A stretch of 28,223 nucleotides of DNA from a virus, in IMG/VR virus record IMGVR_UViG_3300005293_000050, positions 1 through 28,223 of that record, one strand, 5' to 3'. Both the position numbers and the translations under genes were made by a program. Below, in pieces: positions 13,319 through 21,400 of the stretch. The notes beneath the pieces were generated by a model. That model ran no database searches and was not told the DNA's origin. It saw only the letters and a program-made list of their open reading frames with translations. The stretch's first letter is position 1. Every line of letters starts with the position of its first letter.

Positions 13319-13325
13319 CATACCA
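13317..13325 (-). promoter_or_regulatory. possible extended -10 box TGGTATGAT upstream of the Gp37-like gene
   Basis: Read on the minus strand, TGG directly after the stop codon of the fibronectin gene is followed by TATGAT, giving an extended -10 element. No -35 match is seen. It could be an internal late promoter for the tail-tip genes. Such a box can occur by chance, but similar boxes occur at 294-302 and 26207-26215. Confidence 0.35.
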
Positions 13326-15620
13326 CTATCCAGACCACCCTGATCTGAACTGCACATCTAGCAGCGCCGGGGAAGACGCCCGCGAAACGACACCGTTCGG
13401 CCCCAACCAAGTGCGGGTCAGAATATTTGACGCAGTTCGAGCGTACTGAACAATATTGTTCGCCGGGATGGAGGAAACCACATAGGAGCCGTTGAATGTG
13501 TCACGGTTGGTGGTGTTGATGACAGTACCGGCTGCATTACTCTCGGTCACGTTGGCGCTAGTCTGCCCGTACTTTATCGTGAATTCAGTAATGGCTGTGA
13601 TAGTCTTCCCCACGCCGTTGAAGATCGCGTTGGAGAGGTTTGTCACCGTACCACTTTGCCCAGGAGAAGCGTTCACAGGGACAGTGGTTGGAGCCAAGTC
13701 CGCTCCTGGGCTGTTATAGCTCACCGTGTTCGCGCCCGCATTTACAGCGGTCACCGTAACGGTTCCGTTGAAACTCTGGTTTGTGGTGTCGGTGACCGTC
13801 CCACCGGTCGTCCCTAGTATGGCGATATTAGCATTGGTCTTCGCGTAGGAAATGGTGGTAGACGTGGGGGTGCTAATTGTATACGAACCGTTAAATATCG
13901 CGTTGGTGGTGTTACTAATCGATCCGCCAGATGCCGCGCTCGCGACATTTGCTGCGGTCTTAGCGTAGCGGACAGTGGTAGAAGTTACCTGGTTAATCAC
14001 GTAGCTGCCGTTGAATACGGCGTTCGTCTGATCAGCCACGGTTGCGGATGTCAGGAGCGTTTGAGAATTGTTGATTGTAGCGGTACCGACCACGTTTGCC
14101 GAGGCGGGTCCGCCCCAGTTTCCGGGGTACCCCGACGCAAGTGTGTCTGTGTAGACGGTACGGGCACGGACATGGAACGTCTGAGGGACGCCCAGTGGCA
14201 TATCATCAAAGCTATATGATGTGTGAGCCGAACCAATCTGACGCACCAAAATAAAGGGACCGCTGCTGTCGATCTGGCGGAAAATAGAATATCCTGATAG
14301 AGTCCCAGCGGGAGCGCTCCACGAGAGGACCAGTCGGTTCGAGGTTGTGGTACTTTGCGCGACCGACACATTGGTCGGGGCTCCAGGCTCACCGATAGGC
14401 GTAACAACTACCTGGCTAGAGAATGCTCCTTCAGAGCCTTCCGCGTCAGACAGCGCGTTACGTGCGGAAACCTTGAAGGTGTATGCAACACCCGGCGTGA
14501 GCCCTGTGGCAGAGTACGTGGTGGCGGTGCCCGCCTGATTGACGATAAGCGTCCCGTCAGCGAGGCGAACACGGTATCCGGTGATGCCACCGGCACCTGT
14601 ATTTGTGGGCGCGGTCCAGGAGAGGTTGACCTTACCGGCCTGCGCCCCATCAGAAACTCCTGCCAGGTTTGTCGGCGCTCCGGGCGGTCCAGGAGCCGTC
14701 GCCGCCACACCGGAAGTCAGCGGGCTCGTACCAGCTACGGAGTCCGAGTAAGCGTTACGTGCGGCCACCGTAAAGGTGTAGCTCGTATAGGGGGTCAGTC
14801 CGGTGGCAGTGTACCCGGTGAGGGTACCGGTCGTGGTGGCGATCTGCGTACCGTTACGGAAGATATTGTATCCGGTGATACCACCGGCACCTGTAGTGGT
14901 CGGCTGAGACCAAGTAAGCGCGATACGTCCGGTGGCAGAGGCACTAGGTGTTGCAGCTAGGGAGAGCGGGACAGTCGGGTGCCCGGTCGTGGCGGCTGAA
15001 ATAGTGGGGGTTGACCAACCACCTGTACCGACCGCGTTGACACCGCGAGAGCGGAAATAGTACGTGGTGTGGTTCGCAAGACCGGTAACATTTTCGGTGC
15101 CACTACCGTTGATAGCACCCGAGTTACCGGATGAGAAGTTCGAGGATGTCGAATACTCATACTGCCATGCGGTAATGCCGGAGCCACCGTCACCGTTGCC
15201 GCTGAATCGGTAGCGCATGGAGGTCGGTGTGATTTGATCCAGACCAACCGATGTGGGAGCAGGCGGAGCGGTTGCCGGGTACGCGCGGTAGATCGCATAG
15301 TCTAGAGTCGTCGGACCACCGAGACCGCTCGTTCCCGTGGCACCCATGGTAAAGGAGACAGTCTGTGAGCCGTAGTTGGCGGTCCATGCACCGAAGAGAA
15401 GACCCGGTGCAGCCTTAGACCCGTAGCCCCACGCGGGACCAGTACCGCCCACGCCACCCGAACCGCCGACTCCGACACCGTTGACCGTTCCAGACCAGTC
15501 CATCGGATCGTAGTGGTTGGTCGAGGAGTATCCGCCGTACACGTAGAATCGGACGGTGGTGCCGTCGAAGTCGATGCGTAGATAACCGGCACCACCGGTC
15601 GCCTTGTCTGCATAAACCAT
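13326..15620 (-). CDS. minor tail protein with four fibronectin type III domains and five FCCH half-repeats
   Basis: This 764-residue protein begins with a beta-rich, Gly-rich domain of about 115 residues. Four fibronectin III domains follow, at about 120-212, 215-310, 312-410 and 412-512, each with the usual PxAPTxL start, LxWxxP, ITGYxIFR and the TxYxFxVxARNA closing strands. Residues 520-735 hold five beta half-repeats of 40-50 residues, with conserved FNG at 536, 576, 617, 667 and 709 and partners such as TSTTISYAKTAANV. A short unique C-terminus closes it. Fibronectin domains on phage virions are thought to bind host surface polymers weakly. AAGGA lies upstream of ATG 15620, 12 bases after the Dit-like gene. 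Its place between Dit and Gp37-like genes suggests a tail-tip or tail-surface protein. Confidence 0.87.
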   Translation of the reverse strand: MVYADKATGGAGYLRIDFDGTTVRFYVYGGYSSTNHYDPMDWSGTVNGVGVGGSGGVGGTGPAWGYGSKAAPGLLFGAWTANYGSQTVSFTMGATGTSGLGGPTTLDYAIYRAYPATAPPAPTSVGLDQITPTSMRYRFSGNGDGGSGITAWQYEYSTSSNFSSGNSGAINGSGTENVTGLANHTTYYFRSRGVNAVGTGGWSTPTISAATTGHPTVPLSLAATPSASATGRIALTWSQPTTTGAGGITGYNIFRNGTQIATTTGTLTGYTATGLTPYTSYTFTVAARNAYSDSVAGTSPLTSGVAATAPGPPGAPTNLAGVSDGAQAGKVNLSWTAPTNTGAGGITGYRVRLADGTLIVNQAGTATTYSATGLTPGVAYTFKVSARNALSDAEGSEGAFSSQVVVTPIGEPGAPTNVSVAQSTTTSNRLVLSWSAPAGTLSGYSIFRQIDSSGPFILVRQIGSAHTSYSFDDMPLGVPQTFHVRARTVYTDTLASGYPGNWGGPASANVVGTATINNSQTLLTSATVADQTNAVFNGSYVINQVTSTTVRYAKTAANVASAASGGSISNTTNAIFNGSYTISTPTSTTISYAKTNANIAILGTTGGTVTDTTNQSFNGTVTVTAVNAGANTVSYNSPGADLAPTTVPVNASPGQSGTVTNLSNAIFNGVGKTITAITEFTIKYGQTSANVTESNAAGTVINTTNRDTFNGSYVVSSIPANNIVQYARTASNILTRTWLGPNGVVSRASSPALLDVQFRSGWSG
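13416..14063 (-). repeat. five tandem beta half-repeats in the fibronectin protein gene
   Basis: This region encodes residues 520-735. Each 40-50-residue unit has the form G-[TS]-[VI]-x-N-T-T-N-x-x-F-N-G-[ST]-Y-x-[VI] followed by T-S-T-T-[VI]-x-Y-A-K-T-x-A-N-[VI]. It equals the second half of the FCCH-like module found complete in the major tail protein (FDGTYTI then TATTFTYAKTATNV). Confidence 0.75.
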
Positions 15621-15632
15621 GTTGTGTCCTTA

Positions 15633-18434
15633 TTAGAAGTTGTAGGCGAACGTGTTACCAGAAGCGGATACAAGAGTCTTGACGCCGTTGTAGGCCATGT
15701 GGGTACGGTTATCGATATATACCACACCGGCACCCCCCACGGAACGGGTGCTGTCCACCTTCTGGTCCCATGCACGGAACGTAAGCTGGTTAGCGTTAGG
15801 GGTTGACTCGATGATCTTTAGTCCCACATAGTATGTATTCCACGTCTTATCTTCGACCATTCCGCTAGATGCAGTGCTCGCCTCGACGGCACCCGCGAGG
15901 TTATACGTAACCGTGGTGCTGTTCGGAACAGAAGCGATTGGATACAGTCCATTATAGCGAGCACCGACATCGGTGACCAGAATGTATTCACCTACTGTCA
16001 TCTGGTGTGCAACACTAGTTGTTAGTGTAACTACGGTGGCGGTCGCGGCGCGGTTAGTGATGAGCCAGTAGCTCTGCCCCGACGTGCCAACATATATGGT
16101 ATCGCCTACAGAGTATCCGTGCGCCGCTGCCGTAGTCATTGTGACAAGGTTGGTTGTTCCGCTCGATACAAAGCTGCCGGTAGGCGTGGCGGTTGTAGGC
16201 AACATAATCGACACCTGGTCACCGGTCGCGAATCCGTGCGGACCCGAGGTTGTCATGACAACCTGAGCACCGGAGCGCGCCTTGCCAGTGATAGAAGCAC
16301 TGCCAGGCAGGGCAACGGTAATGGTGTCACCGACAACAAAGTTGTGCTGAGTGGTTGTTGTTAGCGTAGCCTGGTCAGATGTTAGCTGCTTGTTTGATAC
16401 CGTGGCACCAGTCGGCAGCGCAACGGTCACGCTGTCACCGGCAGACATGCCATGAGCATTCTGGAAGGTCAGAGTGGCAACATTCGACGTAAGCGCCTTC
16501 TGCGTAGGGACGGCTGTAGACGGCAGAGCAACAATAAGATTGTCCGTGAGATTAATACCGTGTGGAGACTCCGTGGTTAGTGTTGCCACGCCGGATGTGC
16601 GTGCCTTAGTGATGACCTTCGACTGCTCGGTGGACTGCACGGTGACGACATCGCCCACCGAGAATCCGTGAGGCTCTGCTGTCGTAAGGGTGACGACGTT
16701 TGAAGTCAGACTCTTCTTAGCCAGTGGCTTGTTGACCGGAAGATCGACCGTGATCGTTTCACCTGGAATGAAGTAGTGAGAATCGCTGGTTTTCAGGGTA
16801 ACAACGTTGCCAGTAAGCTGCTTACTGACAACCTCTATTTCCGCAATCTCATCATAAAACTCAATGATGTTCTCTCCGGGACCGAAGTGAATCCAGTCTG
16901 TCAGCGTAGTAAGCTTAGAGCGGTGCCCGGAGGTCTCCCCATTATATGTAACAGCACGATTGTAGGTGTCAACGAGCAGTGTGTCGTTGTTGACGAGTCG
17001 AATCTGCCCTCCCGTACTCATGGGGCTAATATCCGCAGTCGCAATCTCAACACTAAATGAGTAGGGATAAACTTCTGATACAGCGGTGACAATACGAGTC
17101 TTGTCAGCCTCGGAGAAGGGGATCACCATATTGAGTAGGGCGACCTCATCGCCCACCCGAAGGTTGTTAGGCGCGACAGTCTTGATGGTCGCGACTCCAT
17201 CGGTAGAAGACACTTCATAGGCATCAGCGATGAGCCCTGCGCCTCGCAGCGGATACGCCAGTGTCATCGTCTCGTCAGTAGTGGCATTGAAGATACGAGT
17301 ACCGGCACCGGCAGGGCCGGTGATGGTGAAGTTTCCAGTCACCGTCGCCGTGCCGATATTTTCGGCGTACCCGATAACGTCTGCTGCCTCGAAGTGAAGA
17401 TTGGTGTAGCCTTCGGGGTCGTCATCGTCCCAGTGATACTTGATTGGGTCGCCCGCGCGAAGCTGAATCTGGAATGTGGTGCGTCCACGCGCGTTGACGG
17501 TACGAATATCAGGCTTTGACGAGAGACGCACCCAAGCAGCCTTTGTAGGCCCTTCGTGCGCGTGCAGCCAGCCACCCTTACGGGTGAGGTTCAGCGCCAG
17601 CACAAGCCGGTCAATGGACTTCGAGAGAGATGTTTCAGCGTCCTTAGGGATGAAGAATCCACTGATCGTGATGTTACGCGCCTTAGTGCGGCCCTCTACG
17701 TCATAGGAGCCGTCCTCAGTACCACGAGCGATATCAGGAATGTCCGGGTCAGCCTGACCCCACCACCCGTCAATATCGGTCACGATCCAGACTGTATCGT
17801 TTTCGTCGATGGTGTTGAGTACTAGCTCATTGAGCACTACGTCCGCTCCAAGGCGGATGCCATTGATTACCTGAGGTACCGCCGATAGAGCCTTATTGAC
17901 TATAGCATTTTTCTCGGCCTGGGGAATGTTGTCAAAGTATCCCCCGATGTAGTTAGCCTGCTCGATAAGCAAGGCGTCCAGAATAATCTTAGCGCCTGTG
18001 CTGCCTGGGAGGGGCTGAAGGATGGTGACATTGGCGAACGTGGCTCCAACCGCCGCCGTCCATACGCCTCCGATTCGGTACCACGAATCGTCACTATCCA
18101 TTAGCAGTGCAGCCGATGTTTCGATTTGGAGCACTACGCCGAGAGAGTTTAGCCACTCGACCTGCATAACAATTTCAGCATACTCGGAGAGTGGGATAGT
18201 GATAGGAAGCCGCGCGTAGATAGAGAATGCATAAGGCTTTCCAGCGTCCACAGGGACAGGCGCGGCAATTTCGACACCTGAACCGTTGGTGCCTGCCTTG
18301 GTGACGACTAGTGCATTTTCCCCGTAGAAAGCGTAGTCATCCGTGATGCTGAGGGTTGCACCCGCCACTGGAAGGAAGGCCGAAGTTGTGCCGCTCCGAA
18401 GGGAAGGGTCCTTCGCTAGATTGATGCGCACCAT
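15633..18434 (-). CDS. Dit-like distal tail protein with N-terminal carbohydrate-binding-like domain and FCCH-like array
   Basis: This 933-residue protein is encoded directly after the tape measure, where the distal tail protein normally lies. Residues 1-165 form a carbohydrate-binding-like beta sandwich ending in GGYFDN. Residues 190-340 look like the Dit N-terminal domain (DTVWIVTDIDGWWG, RNITISGFFIPKD, LHAHEGPTKAAWVRL, FQIQLRAGDPIKY). The remaining Dit part (about 340-395 and 480-528) is interrupted by one FCCH-like module at about 411-465. From 533 to 850 there are eight more modules in tandem, several joined by linkers such as QKALTSNVATLT. A unique C-terminal 70 residues follows. Dit rings link the tube to the tip. 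Here they would carry long arms, as in evolved Dits with binding modules. Its ATG overlaps the tape measure stop (TAATG). Confidence 0.83.
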   Translation of the reverse strand: MVRINLAKDPSLRSGTTSAFLPVAGATLSITDDYAFYGENALVVTKAGTNGSGVEIAAPVPVDAGKPYAFSIYARLPITIPLSEYAEIVMQVEWLNSLGVVLQIETSAALLMDSDDSWYRIGGVWTAAVGATFANVTILQPLPGSTGAKIILDALLIEQANYIGGYFDNIPQAEKNAIVNKALSAVPQVINGIRLGADVVLNELVLNTIDENDTVWIVTDIDGWWGQADPDIPDIARGTEDGSYDVEGRTKARNITISGFFIPKDAETSLSKSIDRLVLALNLTRKGGWLHAHEGPTKAAWVRLSSKPDIRTVNARGRTTFQIQLRAGDPIKYHWDDDDPEGYTNLHFEAADVIGYAENIGTATVTGNFTITGPAGAGTRIFNATTDETMTLAYPLRGAGLIADAYEVSSTDGVATIKTVAPNNLRVGDEVALLNMVIPFSEADKTRIVTAVSEVYPYSFSVEIATADISPMSTGGQIRLVNNDTLLVDTYNRAVTYNGETSGHRSKLTTLTDWIHFGPGENIIEFYDEIAEIEVVSKQLTGNVVTLKTSDSHYFIPGETITVDLPVNKPLAKKSLTSNVVTLTTAEPHGFSVGDVVTVQSTEQSKVITKARTSGVATLTTESPHGINLTDNLIVALPSTAVPTQKALTSNVATLTFQNAHGMSAGDSVTVALPTGATVSNKQLTSDQATLTTTTQHNFVVGDTITVALPGSASITGKARSGAQVVMTTSGPHGFATGDQVSIMLPTTATPTGSFVSSGTTNLVTMTTAAAHGYSVGDTIYVGTSGQSYWLITNRAATATVVTLTTSVAHQMTVGEYILVTDVGARYNGLYPIASVPNSTTVTYNLAGAVEASTASSGMVEDKTWNTYYVGLKIIESTPNANQLTFRAWDQKVDSTRSVGGAGVVYIDNRTHMAYNGVKTLVSASGNTFAYNF
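15885..16838 (-). repeat. FCCH-like repeat array in the Dit-like gene
   Basis: The region encodes residues 533-850, with eight units of about 35 residues. Each shows the first half of the module, [VQ]-[VA]-T-[LM]-x-T-x3-x-H-[GN]-[FMY]-x-x-G-[DE]-x-[IV], with His at 553, 589, 625, 661, 697, 733, 772 and 810. Spacing is exactly 36 residues for the first five intervals, then 39 and 38. The last unit alone has the second half (YNGLYPIASVPNSTTVTY). Confidence 0.8.
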
Positions 18435-21400
18435 TAGATTGTCGCTCCCATTCTCATGTCACTAGAGATAAGCTGGGAGATGCGGCGAGCAAGCTGCTCA
18501 CCGTCTTCGTTTGGAAGTTGTGTCACGTAAATCGTCGTGTCTCCTCGACCGCCACCAGCTAGGTGCTCGATCATCGCCTTGTCTCTGTCAGATAGTCCAT
18601 TCGGGTCTAGAGGCTCGACACGCTCAGGCTTGCCAGCTTCCGCCACTCGTACAATACTACCATCTCTTGTGGGGTAGACAGTTCCACCATTAGCCATGGC
18701 CCAGTGGACGTGGTTGTAGTGCTGAGCCTTTACAGCCCCGGTCCATAGGTGTTCGCGACCGTTGAGAAGCTGACGTGCACCAGCGGGCGAGAAGATAAGC
18801 TCCTTGGAGTTCGGGAATGCGCCCTTTAGCCAGTTGAAGATATCCATACGCGCCGGGAGGTCGATAGCACGACCGAGGGAGTGGTAGGACTGGCCTCCGT
18901 TGACAGTTCGCGCGCCGGGTCGGTATGCCGAGTTCAGCGTGGCGTTCGGGAACTGAGCCTTGGCAATGTTCCACATCGCCTGCCAGCCCATCCCGCTACC
19001 GCCGCCTCTGGCAGAGGGGGCGCTTCCGAAGAATCCCTTTACAACATTTCCAATGTTGTTAGCGATGCTGACCGGCACCTGATTGACAAGCTTCTGGAAC
19101 ATGCTGTCGTTGGAACCAGATGTTAGCGGCTTGATTACTCCATCGATAAGGTTCTTCTTGACAGCCGCCACCGGGTCTGCAAAGAAGTCAGCAACAACCT
19201 TGCTCATCTTCGCTAGGTTGTCGATGGTGTCGCCTACGAAGTCGAGGACGCCTCCGCTCGCAAAGCGCCGTACGGGGGCCTGTGCGGCGCTGTAGACGCC
19301 TCCAGAGGCGAATGCCTGTCCACGGCGTGCAGCGCGGTTCATGCGCTCCACAGCGGCAGGACCGCCTACAGCGCGAGTCCACTCCGGGCGCATGATTGCC
19401 TCGCCACCGGACAGGTGGAGGTATCCGCCAGTCGGAGAGTAGAACTTGTGGATATCCTTACCGGGGCTGTACCCAGGCATAACACCACCGCTGGCGAAGG
19501 CGATAGAGTTCGCACGCTTTAGCTTCAGGTCCTTCAGGTTGAGCGCATCAGCGATGTTGTTCCAGAAAGGAAGAAGACCGTTGTTGTAGACGGTATCGAT
19601 CACGAAGTTGATCGGGGATGCTGCGGCCTTCTTGATGCCGTCCCAGGCGATGCGAACACCCTCAGCCACGTTCTCGAACGCCTGCTGGACTAGCCCAACG
19701 GCGTACTTGATCGGGTTGAATACGTGCTCGTCAATCCACTTCCAGGCGTTGGACAGCGCGTCCTGCATTGTCTTCCACGCCTGCTGGATCAGAAGACCCG
19801 CAGTCTGGAAGGCTAGCTGCACCATCGCTATGGCGTCGCGGATAGGCTTGAAGACATTAGCATCGATCCAGCGGTACGCCTTATCGATAGCGTCCTGGAT
19901 GTCCTTCCACACGTCACCGATAAAGGCTCCGACAACCTCGAACGCCTCTCCGACCGCCTGGAATGCGAGGATCATGGGCTGGATTACGTACTGATCAATC
20001 CACTTGAAGGCTGCATCGAAGAAGCCCATGATGTTCGCCCAGACATCGGAGAAGAACTGTACGATTGCTTCCCAGTTCTTGATAATGATGCCGTAGATTG
20101 TCCAGTTCAGGAAAATATCTACGAGGAACTGAACCGCGTCCTCTACGAAGTTGACGATGTTGTCCCACACATCAGAGAAGAACTGGAAGATTCCGTCCCA
20201 GAAATTGCTCCAGTTTTCACCGAATCCGGTGATCGCACCGATAATCCAGACGATAACCGCAGTCAGCACATTTACAACCACGGTAAGAATTCCGGCGAGC
20301 ACCTGAATGATGACAGTCAGGACCGAAGCAATGATAGGCACAGCCTTAGCCAGCAGGTCCGCGAGGAATGAGAATACCGGCACCAAGGCGGTAATCAGGA
20401 TCGTGACCAGGGGCACAATCGCTGAAACCAGGGTGGTAATGATGGGCACGAGCGCTGTGACAAGTGTGGTGATGAGTGGGACAATCGCATCGACAATATC
20501 CATGAAGACCGGGATAAGCGGCTGAAGCGCTTCCATGATCTGTGCGCCTGCGTCTGCGAATGTCTTAGATAGGTCTGCCCAGACCTTATCCATATCCTTC
20601 TTGAACTGGTCGTTCGTGTTGTAGAGCAGCATGAATAGGCCGACGAGTGCCGCGATGACGCCGATCACGATACCTACAGGGCCTAGCATGACCCCCATCA
20701 GTCCTCGACCTAGCGCAGCGAATCCGCCACCGACCCTGGCGAGGACGCCACCAAGTGGGGCAAATGCTGTACCGATACCGGCAATAGCTCCACGGAAGAT
20801 GCCGGTCTTTCCACCGGTCTCCTTCATCTTGCCGTCGAAGGTCTTCAGGTTGTCAATGAACCCGTCCTTCTTCTTTCCGGTCTTATCGAAGTCATCTCCG
20901 ACCTTTAGGAGGTCATCGCCAAGTCCCTTGGGCTTGATCTTGCTGAACATGCCCGCCAGGCCCTTACCGGCGTTGACAACGTTGCCGATAGGGCCTAGGA
21001 CGCCGGTAAGAATGCCAGCGGTAATCTTGATACCGGTACCGGCGAGTGCAAGAACAAAGCCGACAGCGGAGAACATCGCGAAGACGCGGCCCCAGTAGTC
21101 GAGGAATTCCTTATTCGCCGGGTCCTTGACAAAATCAAGAACCGGCGTTAGAATGTTGTTTAGCGTCTCGAAGAATACCTGCATCGCTCCGGTATCCGCG
21201 AGAGCGCTGACGATTTCTGTGATCGTGCCGACTAGCTCGGCTAGCTGGGGAGCCGCGTTGATTGTAGTTTGGAGAATATTTTCCAGGGCAGGAGCGTGTT
21301 CAACCAGAACATCGAAAGCCTTCCCGATATTCTCATTCGTACCGAGACGCCCCAGAATGTCTACCAGTTCGCCAACAGCATCGAACACCGATGTAGCGTT

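Noticed and set aside
15885-16838. Possible CRISPR-like array because of regular repeats
   Set aside because: The repeats are protein-level, in frame, diverged at DNA level, and lack identical direct repeats with unique spacers.
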